Positions 36,334 to 49,084 of a stretch of 64,000 nucleotides of DNA are shown here, piece after piece. The stretch spans positions 434,001 to 498,000 of the forward strand of contig NBAZ01000017.1 in NCBI GenBank assembly GCA_002794735.1, given 5' to 3'. Below the pieces are notes generated by a model. That model did no database searches, had not been told where the DNA came from, and was given only the letters and a program-made list of their open reading frames with translations. The translations under genes were made by a program, and so were the position numbers. How positions within the stretch are numbered: position 1 is the stretch's first letter; each line of letters begins with the position of its first letter. The stretch is from Pyrrhoderma lamaoense. Lineage: Eukaryota; Basidiomycota; Agaricomycetes; Hymenochaetales; Hymenochaetaceae.

Positions 36334-38355
36334 TCTCTTCTATGAAGGTGGGTGATTGAGTGAATGTGGAGATACACGTTAATTTTACGTTGTAAGCGAC
36401 TCACATATGTAAGTTGCTTGCTTTTATATAAAGTCCTGTAGTGTGTGAAAATAAACATCAATTCTGATTAGAACCAAAAGTTTGTCAAGTCAACATCGCC
36501 GTCACGCAGGTATCATTGTAACGTAAATGGATACATCGGAGTTACAAGCCGTATCGTTTCGCACAGCGTCGTTTCATCAGAATCTGTTGCCTTGTGAATA
36601 GAACACATTGATCTTGTAGGTTGTTCCCATTTTTTCATTTAACCAAAATATTGAGCAGCCCTCAGAGGCGCGGAGATACTATATACTATCTTCACCATTA
36701 CAAGAGATGCTATAAGTATATGCCTCTACTGTGTCTATATAAAAAAGCTTTTCATAACAAGCAGACACAAATTTGACTTTAAGTTCAAAAGGGAATTTAA
36801 TCAGGATTTTGGAGTCAAACAAGTGTTTCTCATCATTTCTTTCACGGTTGTAGACGAGATACAAGATAGATCATGGTAGTCTCAAGAAGCCTTGACTTCC
36901 TCGCTGTCAACCAGAGCATGCTGCGGCATATAGATTGAACAATTCTCCTCATGTTGATTCTCAGAGATAGTAGTTGGTGTTCACAGAGTTTGATAGTATT
37001 GGTATTGCGATGTCACCTGTCAAAAACGAGTGATAGACTACAGTACACGAGTATAAAGGCGTCATTAAGTCGCTTCCGTATGGAGAGTATGAGAAAGAAG
37101 AAATACCATCTATAATAAACTCCTAAATCGAGCAGATAGTCCATCTGATACACTCTGAATAGCTTTGCACCCAGCCTCCTTTCGTGGCCACCATCTTTTT
37201 GAGAGTGTTGAGACTTGAACCGCTGAGACCTAGAAGTTATATCAGAGCGATGTTTACCAACCGATGCAATAAGATAGCTATGTCCAGTTTTGTGATATGA
37301 AACATGTATGTTTATAAACACTCAAAACACGTGGAAGGTCGAACAAAAGCTATCTATCAATTTCAACATAGAGGTTTGTCATGATGTGAAACTCGGAACA
37401 AAATTGATACCCAAAGCTCGAGGCTTATGCCCATTTGACTTATCGGTCTAGCTGGTGTACCGCTGATACAAGTCTATACAGAAGGCAATGCAGATTTGAC
37501 CTCTGAAAATAAGAATATGAATTCTTCTGTCTTTCGTGGCAAACCATTTTTGCTTGACGTCGTACACAAAAGCTCAAAGTTCCGTGCTCTCGTACTATAT
37601 ATGAGTATCAGAAGCGAGCATATAAGCTAGAAGCTGTTGTTTATGCAGAAAAGACCTATCATTTGTAATAAGAGGTGCGAGGTGATTGACGCAGTGACCC
37701 CTAAGGAACTTAGTGAGCTCGGACCGCCCCTTAATGCACACTTCTTACATGAGTTTATTTACACGCATTCTTAGAAGTCTAGCTTACTGATTGTCTCATG
37801 TAGCGTTCTTAAAAGGTGTAGTCAGTATTCTTTTGATAATCTATATATAGCTTGGGGACTATGATGCTCGTTCTCTTGTCTTCAGTTCTATAATCTGCTG
37901 CTTCCTTCTTTCTCGTGGCGGGTGCAAAAATATGACTGAAGCTGATTGGTCCCTCCCACTTCGGCTAGAATCTCGCTAGGAAAAAAATAATAATTCTCAC
38001 GGAGGTAAACCGATTTCTTCCGAGAGTCCTTCTCATAATCAGTGATAAGGGATACGAAACGAAATCTTATCGGTATATAGAGTAGTATACATACTATTAC
38101 ATATTTACTTAGTAGTAATACAACACTTGTACTGGTAATCTGGCGCTTGACTACACGTAAAACTAATAGTCTACTTCATTAGAACTTTCTGAAATACCGC
38201 CCTCACCTCATCTTCCTTCAGGAACATAGATAGCGATAAACAAACTCGTCATCAAAAGCAGGCTTTTCGATGTCACCATCCCAACATGCATAGTGAATAA
38301 TAGACTCAGTATCTATGGGTGTATTAGTTTCTTGAAAGGACTAGTACAACCTGTT
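36334..38355. other. Spacer between array copies F and G, no gene recognised
   Basis: At 2 kb this is one of the longer spacers of the array. Frames at 36679-36864 and 37013-37321 have no recognisable domain. I found no family exon in it. Confidence 0.35.
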
Positions 38356-39977
38356 TCAAGTACCAGATGAGTCGGTGTGCTCTTCGAATCGGGGCAAGCT
38401 GATGGTAATCACGGGTTTACTACGGCTCAGATGTACTGTCCCGTTACATGCCTGTAGTCCTGCAGCTTCTTTCAAGTTCAGGAACATGCGGTTACTGAGG
38501 ATGCATAGCAGACCAGGATTTCCGAACAAGTCAAAGACTGCGACCGTGTTAATATTGCCATCAGAGCGAGCTCTAAATACTACTATGTTCATGATGCTGC
38601 AGAATAAGACCCTGCATAGAGTATATGTCAGCGAAGGTGAGAGTTACTAGTAACCAGGGTACATACATAACATAGTATATGATCTGATCTTTAACCATTG
38701 TGTTCAGAAGGCTGGATCCATTTACTCCGGACAGTCTTCGATGCTCAACAGCTTTATGAAGGGCGAGAACCAAAAGAAATAAACCGACTGTTGCAGTTAC
38801 GGTCCTACAAATCAGAGTCAGAGTGTTGAAATTTTCCTGAATAACTTGAATAAAACGTAGTTACCATGAAGCAACTTGAAGGGTCTGTGAGAGAACGGCT
38901 TGTGATTCTGAGCCCTCAAAACCACATACTTTAATACCTCCACCAAGAACGAATGATTGAGCTATAAGTAGTCAGTTTGAGTAGTTTGGATGATACTTGA
39001 AAACATACGTCCTTGCATCGTAAGGCCCATAATGCCAAGTGTAAACATTGAGGTTGCTTCGCAGAAGATAGTTATATATAGAAGTCTAGATAATTTCTTG
39101 TCTATAAGAGTCGGCAAATGGCTTATCTTATACATGGATTGACCCGCTTACTATTATGCCACAACGCAAGGACTCGGATCATAAGGACGTCTGCATCATA
39201 GTCAGTTAGATACTTGCAAATCTGTGAGAACACACACAGTCCGTTATAACGGTGACGAGAATACCTAGTATATATCAGCTATAGCAAACGCGATGCATGT
39301 ATGTAAACCGTACCTCCAATAACTTGAGTGTATTGTGAAAAACGACCTATCACAGTATAAATATTAGTAAACAAGTGTATGGCTGAGAGTAAGCATCTAC
39401 ATCTGCAAACTATCGATTAGGTAGAAAGTATTTGTATAGCCCCGAGTTCTCTTACAGTCTTGTTGTCGCTTCCAATGACTGAACTAAGTATAACTTTTAT
39501 ATATCAAGTGAACATCCGAATCGACCGACGCTGCTTACTGAACACTCTTGCGAGGACACTGAGTATACCAATGTATCGGTTCTAATTGTATTATAATAAG
39601 ACGGAGAAACCAATAACAAGGCGCCATGTACTCACGACAAAAAAGAGTATATGCATTAAGCTATACCTAAATCTTGTCTAGAGCGAGATTAGCTGTGTGA
39701 TAAGACTCATCGAGAGTATTGGGAAAAATATCAACCCAGAAGTACTTGGTCTAGGAAGATGAACATTAGTATTTTTCACCAATATTCCCATTATACACAC
39801 CTCTTTATCTATAGTTATCACTGACTTTATATAAGTCAAGTCAGATGAGGTGAAATTACAAGGAGGATAAATACATGTATCAAATATGAGAGCCGAGAAT
39901 ACAGCCACTTCGGTATACTGCTGTAAGAAGATCCCGCGTATCATGACTGGTATTTCAGATGGATCGACTGTAGACAT
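38356..39977 (-). CDS. DUF6533-like multi-pass membrane protein, array copy G
   Basis: Copy G begins MSTVDPSEIPVMIRGIFLQQ at 39977, then YTEVAVFSALIFDT and VITIDKE. The loop reads KAVEHRRLSGVNGS, so the Trp of the usual EHWR is lost. It is followed by VKDQIIYY, a C-terminal core GNPGLLCILSNRMFLNLKEA and the tail SLPRFEEH, which lacks the usual F-A-x-P. These changes at otherwise conserved positions suggest weaker constraint on this copy. Exon order otherwise matches copy F, its likely closest relative. No frame break was found. Function is unknown. Confidence 0.7.
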
Positions 39978-41633
39978 TTGAAAAGAAAGAGACGATGTGG
40001 GTATGAACAGATACTTTAGAAAATATGTCAGTTGAGTTCTATATAAAAGTAAGCTCCTGATAGTGTGTGATGAGAAAATCAATTGTAACCAAGAATCTGT
40101 TTAATCGACATCACTGATAAGTATGTGACATTGTAACGATGCTTCGATCATGCATGTGTGTATCGTAGTTACAATTAGCACCGTTGCGTGTAATATAGCT
40201 TCATCATAACATGTTACCTAGTAAATATGCTCATACATATGACCTCGTTGAGCGGTAAGCAAATCCGTTTTCTGTACCCAAAGAAGTAATCATCCTTATC
40301 TAGACGAAACGCAAAATGTGCATTTAGACCTTTTAATGCACAAGACATTATTTGCCATGGATACCTACGGTCATTAATTACAGCGGAATTAATCGCATGT
40401 CCTCTGGTATGTCCATAAGAAACAGACAGATGTTGCAAGATTATGGAAAGATTATAGCCAATGAGAAACCACTGATTAAAGAATTATACCAGTCTACAAG
40501 TGGACAAGCCGGATGGTGCAGAGACAAAGCTTCTGCACAAAGCAAAAGAAGTACCACACATCCAAGCCTTCAGCCGGACCAATAGATATTTCAAATACGA
40601 TCAGAAAAAGAAGTATTCAAATGTTCCTCCGAGTCGGGCTTGAATATGGGACAGTAGAAAGGACTACTATTAAGCGCGAAAGAAGCTTTTCAGACATCAG
40701 CAACGCATCATTTGACCATTGAAAAAGCTCGCGAAGCATGAATTTGTTTTTGATCTTATCAGTTCGTCTGGAGCAACATGACCACAAAGACGAGCGACAT
40801 GTATTGTATCAGAACTTCGGAGCCGATGGTGATACATTTCCTTTGGCAACAAATCGTTCCCGCTTGGCGCTAAACGCTAAACATGTGACTTAGATATTTT
40901 CAGGCTCTCTTCAATGAGATCCTGGACCCCTCCCCCTCAGAAAAAAAAACTAGGCTAAATCACAAAATGCTATCAGAACCTTGCACAAACTTTTTTAGCG
41001 TGTACGATAAGTCTCTGTATGTCATCATAGATCTCACTGGCCTGGTCTCAACCCAAAGGCAAATGTTGGAGAACGATAAGCCTAGGATGTATGATCCTGC
41101 AAACTAAGGGTGTCGATCTGTATGTACAAGGTGGCTGTAAGTTCTCAGATACATTCACTTATTCCGTTTTCTACTTCAATTTCGTCAGTTTATTTCAGAT
41201 ACAGATATATGCTGAGGGGACAGAATAAGCTAATATACGGAGAAGGAAATCAGGAGAATGGCTGGAGAATTGATCTATATGTAAAGGTCTGACGAACAAC
41301 GTTTATTCATCTCGATACGTGAGCAACATATATCTTTCGTGGTATGGTAGAAACGTAACGAGAATGGCCAGTTAAGTACTAAACTTACGAAAAAGGTGCT
41401 GCATAAACGAAGACGAAGAATCTTTCTCTGATTATTCTACTGCCACATTATCTGCTAACCGTTTCGTCCCCTTTTCTGGCTACTAGCAAAAGCCGTCCTT
41501 TTAAAGATATGCAAGTGAGAATGTGAACTCGCGGACATGTTTTCTTGTATATAAATACTTTAAGTCCAGGTAAATCATTGCATTTTATCCTTGCTTCTCT
41601 TACCGGAAGGGAATATCTTGTCTTCGTCTGAGG
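39978..41633. other. Spacer between array copies G and H, no gene recognised
   Basis: This 1.7-kb stretch is upstream of G and downstream of H. Small plus-strand frames at 40352-40722 and 41110-41292 show no domain and are left uncalled. Confidence 0.35.
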
Positions 41634-43328
41634 CTAATATGTAGCACTAGCACTTGTCTCCTGATCGGGAATGGCAGACATCTCTAAACCTACGAAAATA
41701 TCAGAAATCAAACAAATTTGGTGAGAACTTTGGGTACCAAAAGAAGAACCAACAGGCCCTGCGAATTGAGGAACACTGATTGTACTCGCAGGAGTCTCGT
41801 GGCCACGAAGATTAGATCCTTCACTGACTAGTATCTCAGCACCTTCTTTCAGGTTAAAATACATACGGCTTCCGAGAAGGCAAAGGAAGCTGGGACTTCC
41901 AATGAGATTCAAGATTGCTTGTGCCATGTCTGGGCCAGAATCAATGAATGCATGATAAGCCAATGCGATGTTCACTGCGCTGCAAAATAAAACCCTTTAT
42001 CATACATCGCTCAGCAATAGTGATTGTTTTCAGTAGGTTTGATACATACAGTAAGTAATAAATGATCTGATCTTTGACCATAACGTTTATCAGGTCAAAT
42101 TTCTTCATTCCTGACAATTTCCAATGCTCATTGGCTTTATAAAGTGCCAAACCTAGAAGGAAGATCCCGATAACTGCAGTAATGATCCTACATGACAAAG
42201 TTAGCTTACTGAACAGGAAGATATGAGGCCTCTTACCAGTCACTGAGCTGAAGAGCTGCTGCAAGTCTTTCACTAGACTGAGTGGTTTGTGTCCCGCAAA
42301 ATTCAAAGCCCGAAGAAATATAAACTGATTCTGCTAAGAAAAATCAACTTGCTGCTTAAGGAGATATGACAAGTAAGGCTCACATCCTTCCAATGCCCTG
42401 CCAACACCAGCAAATATGATTTTCAGAACTACTTCGCATAGGAGAACTGTGTATAGGACAATGGCTAATATTTTCTCTACAGAAATAAGCAATGGCCTGG
42501 ATACATTCTAACGCACTCACTGTTGTGCCAAATGGCGAGTACTCGAATAATCAGGATATCTAAGATCGCCATAAGCTTAGGGATATTATATTTCGGAAGA
42601 GCTTACAGTCGATTATGATAACGATCAATACATCTTATTGACGTAAGCTTCGAAACATTATGGTACCAACCATGCGTGCGTACCTGCAATGGTTCCTGCC
42701 CAGTCACCAAACAAACCTGAAGCTACTCAGCCATTACTCAATACATAGTGTTAAAAGTATTTACATCTACTGAACAATTAGTTATCTAGTAAAAGGGGAT
42801 ATATAGATTACTCACATTTTTGTTGTTGCATTTAAGGATTGGACTATGTTAAGTACATGAGGAAGAGAAACTCCCACCAGCTATACTTGTTGCTTACAGA
42901 TTAATCTCGAAATTGCACCAAATATACCAACGTATCGGTTCTATAATAAGCAATGTAAGATAGCACGGTCAGGTGAGAACACCTCTATACTTACAACGAA
43001 GAAAATTATATGAGTTAAATTGCACCAATGTCGTGTCTGGTCTTGATCAGTGAAGGCATATAAAGAGAGAGAAACTGTTTCACCCAGAAATACTTAATCT
43101 GAGAAACTAAAGTTATAGGTTTACTCTAGGTCCTCCTGCTCATAAGCACTTACCTCCTTATCTATGGTGATAACTGTGTGTTGTCTTTCAGAGTTAGGTT
43201 GAGATGATAAACCCTTATAACATACGAGTATCAGCAACGAGAACGGTGCAAATGGCTACTTGAATGTATTTTTGAATAATCTCCTGTTGTATTATCGCTT
43301 CTACCTCTAGTATATAAGATACTGTCAT
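41634..43328 (-). CDS. DUF6533-like multi-pass membrane protein, array copy H
   Basis: Copy H starts MTVSYILEVEAIIQQEIIQK at 43328, continues YIQVAICTVLVADT, then LITIDKE through a normal splice. Later exons give KANEHWKLSGMKKF, VKDQIIYY, the core GSPSFLCLLGSRMYFNLKEG and the tail SVPQFAGP. The frame then stays open for about 40 more residues, giving one of the longest C-termini in the array, comparable only to copy A. An alternative is an intron directly after GSSFG, where a GT occurs. The protein is predicted to be membrane-bound; its role is unknown. Confidence 0.7.
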
Positions 43329-43930
43329 TTCCTTGGAACAGATAGCGAGTGAGAAGTTAAAGATGAATAGAAGTATTGATGCACCCAAAGATACTCAGAG
43401 TTAGTTTATATACCTCATTACATCTGTATCGAATGCGCTATCATTATCTGATGAAGTACGCTATATATATAAACCTGGGCGGTGGAATGTGAGAAAACTA
43501 TGGGAGCCGATCAAGATGTATCTAATACACTATCATTGTCCTTGATATGCTGTGTATACTGTTCTGATGCCGATTGCTATTGATCAATGGATCAATTTAG
43601 ATCAGTTTCATCTAGTATGACATAGAACACCGACTCGATCAAACCTAAAAGACCTACTGTTTAGATATCATTTTCCATTTATCGTATGTAAATCAATGCA
43701 TATTGATGAACCTTTATATTTTACCGAAGAAAGTGACTTAGTATCGATAACGAGTACACGCCCATATACTTCAATATTTGTTACCCTCTGTTGAGGAACA
43801 CATCTTCCATCTCTCACATCCAGCTGAGTATATGTATTTTTACTTGGATAGCTTATTTAGCTTTATATAGCCTAGCCACTCACTCTCCTCTATTATTGAA
43901 AGGAGTGGATTCCCCTGTTTCATAAGATGA
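43329..43930. other. Spacer upstream of copy H, no gene seen
   Basis: Six hundred bases between the start of copy H and LTR copy 2. It is AT-rich and should contain the H promoter. The last four bases (atga) form the left half of the target-site duplication of the LTR. Confidence 0.4.
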
Positions 43931-44685
43931 TGAAAACTAAACTTTTGGTCAGATTTTGACCTTGGTGTCGTATTTAGTGGCGAGGACGTGGGGTTTAGAG
44001 TCTGCCTACACCAGACACGATGCTCAAGCTAAGATGTGGGGGCTAAAGAGCGAGATACTCAACTTCGGCCGTCCGGCCGAGAACCCAGTCAAACCGTAGA
44101 GACTGATAGAGACCTTGAGGCGAGCTGAGACTTCACAGACCAGTAATAGTAGTAGAAACGTATAGAACAGAGCCCCGACCTTGGCTGTATTTTGAGGTAA
44201 AAGTGTATGTATTCCAGTCCGCCCGGACGACTTGCAGTACGGTCAGAGCGTTACCTGCGCGCCCGGGAAGCCTAATAAAGCAACAGAGAAGTAGATAAAG
44301 AGTACAAGCGACTAATAGAGGGCTACTTGGGGGGGGGTGAACAGACTGGGAGTAGACTGGGGATTATTTGGGAATTGATTAATTAACTGATTCACTACGG
44401 CCTCAAGTCTGGAAGCTTATATATCGAAACGCGGGGTAAAGGGTAGATAATAAGGAAAGCATGGCGTCCAGGTGGCTATATGCCACTGGACGAAGTGCTT
44501 AAGCTATCAGAAACGAAGGGGTCTTATAAACGAACCCTACCCTCGAGTAAGAGTAGAAAGTGAAGCTAAATAGTAAGAGAAATAAATGAGCCGCACGGCC
44601 GAGTAGTAGCAATGGACTTCTCGGGCAAGTTAGAAAGTGCATTATAAATGCACTACGACCAATCAAACACTTAGCTGGTCCTACA
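43931..44685 (+). mobile_element. Solo LTR, copy 2, with 4-bp target-site duplication
   Basis: This 755-bp element begins TGAAAACTAAACTTTTGGTC and ends TTAGCTGGTCCTACA. It is flanked on both sides by ATGA (43927-43930 and 44686-44689), a 4-bp target-site duplication. It is closely similar along its length to the elements at 33754 and 45880. It lies only about 20 bp beyond the stop codon of array copy I and could influence that gene's 3' end processing. No retrotransposon genes adjoin it, so it is a solo LTR. Confidence 0.85.
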
Positions 44686-44706
44686 ATGAGCATGTGCCGG
44701 AGCGCA

Positions 44707-47083
44707 TCAGTGACAGGTTTGGACACCGTTAGAATAGCTAGCGGGACCAGGAGGTCCAGCAAAATGGAGATCGCTAAGTGTACTTTCTGGGTGCTCGTGT
44801 ATAGATTGAGTGATCCCCTCATTGACCTGCAACTCCGCAGCTTCTTTCAAATTCAGAAACAAGCGGCTTCCAAGGAGTGATAGGAAACCCGAGTTACCGA
44901 GAAGATTAAAAACGCCTTGCTTCAATGTTTCCCTACCAAACCCAAAAAAATGGCTTAGCGCAATATTTATTGCGCTGCAAAATAGTACCCTGTACCATAA
45001 TTAGTTGAGCTTTGATAACAATTCTCGGATTCATGTACAATATACGTACATAAAACAGTAGATTATCTGGTCTTTTATCATTATACTGACGAGGCTAAAT
45101 CTTCTCAGACCTGATAATCTCCAGTGCTCGATAGCTTTGAAGAGAGCCAGTAGTAGAAAACATAATCCGATGACTGCACTAACAACCCTTTGATATGAAC
45201 CCCTTGAGAAATGTGATACGATAAGTGCTTGGGCTACTCGTACCAGTTTATAAATTGGAACATAGCTGCACGTTCAAGCTGAAATGAGTAGTCGGCACAA
45301 ATTATCACGCCTCTAGCGAGAGCTTGCGCTTCAACTGCAAATAATCAATGTGATATTCCTATTTTTCCCATAACGACTTACCACTTTCAAGCGCCTTCTC
45401 TATACTAGAGAGTCCAATTTTTGCAGCTGCTTCGCAGATGATAATCGCATAGAGTATGATAGATAGCACCTTATCTACGAAATTCAGTATAAGTGAAAGT
45501 AAGACCTTGACAACTTACTGTTATGCCAAAGCGCAAGAACGCGGATCATCAAAATGTCTATTATAATGTCAGCCAGACTCTGTGAAGCTACGAAGAATGC
45601 ACTCACAGTCGATGATAATACCGATCAGATTATCTGCTCAACATTCAAATTAGCTGGTGTAAAGTAGCATTCAAAGCTTTAACCTCCAATAGATCCCGCC
45701 CAGAGTCCGAAAAGACCTTAAGAGTTAAATTGTAAGAAAGACCTTAGTAAAGTCGTATGAGAGGCTCACATCTAAAGAGTGTTGACGGATAAATCAAGGG
45801 AAATACCATACAAATACATGCACACTGACAATTGTGTTGTAGTTTGCAAAGACATGGCTACAACAAGTTATAAGCATGTTGAAAACTAAACTTTTGGTCA
45901 GATTTTGACCTTGGTGTTGTATTTAGTGGCGAGGACGTGGGGTTTAGAGTCTGCCTACACCAGACACGATGCTCAGGCTAAGATTTGGGGGCTAAATAGC
46001 GAGATACTCGACCTCGGCCGTCCGGCCGAGATCTCGGTCGGACCGTAGAGACTGATAGAGACCTCGAGGCAAGCTGAGACTTCACAGACCAGTAAAAGTA
46101 GTAGAAACGTATAGAACAGAGCCCGACCGAGGCTGTATTTTGAGGTAAAAGTGTATGTATTTCGGTCCGCCCGGACGACTTGCGGTACGGTCAGAGCGTT
46201 ACAAGCGCGCCCGGGCAGCCTAATAAAGCAGCAGAGAAGTAGATAAAGAGTACAGGAGACTAGTAGAGAGCTACTCGGGGGGGTGTAGAAAGATAGCGAC
46301 CGAGATGAGTCGCTAGGAATTGATTGGGAATTGATTGATTCACTACGGCCTCAAGTCTGGAGGCTTATATAGCAAAACGCGAGATAAAGGTTAGATAATA
46401 AGGAAAGCATGGAGTCCAGGTGGCTATATGCCACTGGACGAAGGGTTTAAGCTATCAGAAACGAGGGGTCGTATAAACGAACCCTACCCTCGAGTAAGAG
46501 TAGAAAGTGAAGCTAGATAGTAAGAGAAGTGAACGAGGCGCGCGGCCGAGTAGTAGCAATGGACTTCTCGGGCGAGTTACAAAGTGCATTATAAATGCAC
46601 TACGACCGGCCAAACACTTAGCTGGTCCTACAATGTCACCTTAAATCACGTACAGTACTTACAAACTATCTTTGAGATAGCACTGATAATACCAGCGTAG
46701 CGATTCTGATAGGGGATATCAGACAGAGTTCGATAGATAAACATGTATGAACTCACTATAAAGAAAAGGATATGCGTTAGGCTACACCATCGCCTTGTCT
46801 AGGGATTGTCAGGAGCTATATGAAAAGATGAGAAAGCCAACTAACCCAGAAATATTTGATCTAGTACAAATTAGTTAGTCTTACTACAATATCCTTGTTA
46901 AACTCGCCTCTTTGTCCATAGTTATTACTAGATTGTACCTGAGTTAGATCAAGCTCGAAAAATGAGTTGCATAAACATACATGCATCAAAACAGAGCAAT
47001 GAGCATATAGCTATTTGAATGATCTGCTGAATATACGCGTTTACTAGCAGCTCTTGGGCTTCAAAAGGGCCGGTTATAGCCAT
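44707..47083 (-). CDS. DUF6533-like multi-pass membrane protein, array copy I, with an LTR in one intron
   Basis: Copy I starts MAITGPFEAQELLVNAYIQQ at 47083 and continues IIQIAICSLLCFDA. After the family exons comes NRYAGIISAISKIV, whose GTAAGT donor lies near 46665. The following intron is enlarged by a complete solo LTR (45880-46632). The next family exon resumes at about 45850. Further on come KAIEHWRLSGLRRF, IKDQIIYC, the core GNSGFLSLLGSRLFLNLKEA and the tail SDLHFAGP, ending QTCH at 44707. The core has FLS in place of FLC and RLF for RMF. Because the LTR is wholly intronic the coding frame can survive, but splicing across about 800 nt is unusual in this genome. Confidence 0.7.
45880..46632 (+). 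mobile_element. Solo LTR, copy 3, inside an intron of array copy I
   Basis: This 753-bp element begins TGAAAACTAAACTTTTGGTC and ends TTAGCTGGTCCTACA. It is bordered by ATGT on each side (45876-45879 and 46633-46636), a perfect 4-bp target-site duplication. It carries a G run of seven at the site where the other copies have nine and fifteen. The bases on either side belong to an intron of copy I. No internal retrotransposon sequence is present. Confidence 0.87.
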
Positions 47084-47849
47084 AGTACAAGGTAGCTTGA
47101 TTGATATAGGGAAACGTGGGGTATGTGAGCGACACTCTGAGACACATTAATATCTTTATACAAGATCTTGATAATGAAATGAGCTACCCATCTGAACAAG
47201 CATAATTATAGTCTCCAGTTGCATCCTGTCATTGAAGGTATCACTCAGAGTATATAAGAAAATGACATCGAAAACGTCAATTTGAGATCATCTCGAGAAG
47301 TTGCTTTCAGGTCAAGATCACTTCTTAGTGCCTTCTGACTTATATAAAGCATTGATAGCTTCTAATCAGCCAAACTAGTCTCAAACGGTCTGAATTTGGA
47401 CTTATTGAGTTACACGAATCTCGTGTACCTGAGACAAAAAGCTAAGTTCAGTCATTTTTGAGAGATTTCTTGATTGAATAGCAACACACAGATGCAGTTG
47501 GAAGCAATTTGTGTACGAGCTCAGACCACCTAGTGTCACGTCTAAGTATAGGGAGTTTGGTACAAACTGAGATCAGAAATCAATAACAGAAATTAAAGCT
47601 TTTTCATAACCCCCAATAGTCCAACAAAACATTATTCTCCTCGTCTGCAGGATCAAATTTATTTCTTGTCCTCTCATTTAATATGTGATTGTCTACTTAG
47701 AACGAGCAAACAGTAAAAAACAGGATGCGGATATAAAGTGTGGCAAGGATATATGTGGAGAGTTGTTCATACAAACAAGCTAATCTACAAATGAGATAAA
47801 TCAGGATGCTCGAAGCCTATTTCTGAAAGAAATTATGGGCCGAGAAGTG
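47084..47849. other. Spacer between copy I and the TMEM19-like gene, no gene seen
   Basis: About 770 bp lie upstream of copy I and downstream of the TMEM19-like gene. It marks the break between the array and a block of ordinary genes. No domain-bearing frame is present. Confidence 0.4.
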
Positions 47850-48957
47850 TCAAGCGATGTGTGCCGTAATAAGAGCAGTGATTATGGATGATACAAGGTT
47901 GACCTATTTTTCGTGTAAATAATCATCGATATGAGACCTACACATTTTGCTTACTTGGTTATTTGTTAGTAGGTTGAGCCCACTGATAACTTTTATTTCT
48001 TTGCTATCAGTCTCAGAAATTGGTGACTCATCCTGTAAAATAAGCTTCTTAGATGTTGAATAACGTGTACGTTGTATAGTTGCTCCCATCAAGGAATCAA
48101 GCTGGTTTTCATTTGTTAACTCGTTGTTGTGGAGAAACTTCATCTATGCGAAAACATACCAAAGACCCAAATAAACCAGAAGAGGCACCGATCAGTACAA
48201 GCTGAGACACTAGAGGAACTAGAGAGTTTCTACACGCAGTACTCTCGATCGCAAGTGAGACCCCCATCGTTAGACCCATGATAATTCCGCCTGAGAGCGA
48301 TGCAACGGTTCCTAGTAAAGATATGCCGCCATTAGTGCCAGGTGGGACGGTCTTCAGAGTTGTGATCAAGATCGGGGGTGACTTTGCCAGTATACCCAGT
48401 TCCGATGCCAGAGTATCGCCAAGGCAGCAAGCAAAATGTCTTGAATATAAATTACTAAACTAAGGTAGTAAGATAAGAGTATTGGAAAAGTCTCACCCAA
48501 GAGTAATAAGCAGCAAATAGCGACTCCACCCATTTCCCAGCTCAGTAGAAAGAGGACATAAAGCATCCGAGTTGTATGATACTCCTTGAGCAACTAGTTC
48601 CACGGGAAGTATTCTTGCAATGACAGAATCAGGAGTGAAGATCCCAGTCCAAAGCACGCTCGCTACAAAAGCAGATGCGCTGTTGCAAAACACTTGCGAT
48701 GCTGATCTATAACCTGCCTCCTGATGTCCATCTTCCAGCTTCGCCTTCATCTTTTTACCAACTTTGGTTGCGCGCGAACCGACAAGGTAAAATATGATAA
48801 GAGAGACACCAAACGTTCTCACACGGGCAGACAACATGAGAAACCCAACAACAAACGCAGCAAATGCACCTGATGGCGAAAGTGATTTTTTTCGTAATCC
48901 ATGGGCAGCGAGGAGGGTAGCAAGAGAAAGGGGGATAAGGGGTAAGTTCGTCATCAT
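47850..48957 (-). CDS. TMEM19/DUF92 family membrane protein
   Basis: Exons fit 48957-48497, 48439-48160, 48101-47955 and 47903-47850, together 942 nt and 313 residues. The protein starts MMTNLPLIPLSLATLLAAHG and continues LRKKSLSPSGAFAAFVVGFL, a DUF92 hallmark. Later come SLIIFYLVGSRATKVGKKMK, GDTLASELGILAKSPP, TTLKTVPPGTNGGIS, SLLGTVASLSGGIIMGLTMG and SLLDSLMGATIQRTRYS. It ends near LLTNNQVNLVSSIITALI. Several hydrophobic segments make it an integral membrane protein; the family is found in eukaryotes and prokaryotes, and its biochemical role in fungi is not settled. I chose the ATG at 48957 because family members start just before this hydrophobic segment, although the frame stays open upstream. 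It shares a very short promoter region with the GPN1 gene. Confidence 0.88.
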
Positions 48958-49084
48958 TACAGGAATTAAAGATATAGTGTAATATGAGACAAGATGGATT
49001 TCATCGACGCGTCGTCGCCTCCGCACATTTACTTGATACACAAAACTTGTCACAGAACCACGATCAGCTCAAGGGCGGAGAAAA
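48958..49084. promoter_or_regulatory. Shared bidirectional promoter of the TMEM19-like gene and GPN1
   Basis: Only 127 bp separate the two start codons, which point away from each other. Both core promoters and both 5' untranslated regions must overlap here or extend into the genes. No TATA box is obvious. The assignment rests on gene arrangement. Confidence 0.55.

Noticed and set aside
44686..44880. A plus-strand frame opposite the C-terminal exon of copy I
   Set aside because: It is the antisense shadow of a conserved family exon.
43931..46632. A complete LTR retrotransposon between LTR copies 2 and 3
   Set aside because: The interval is only about 1.2 kb, holds the 3' half of array copy I, and each LTR has its own different target duplication, so they are two separate solo LTRs.
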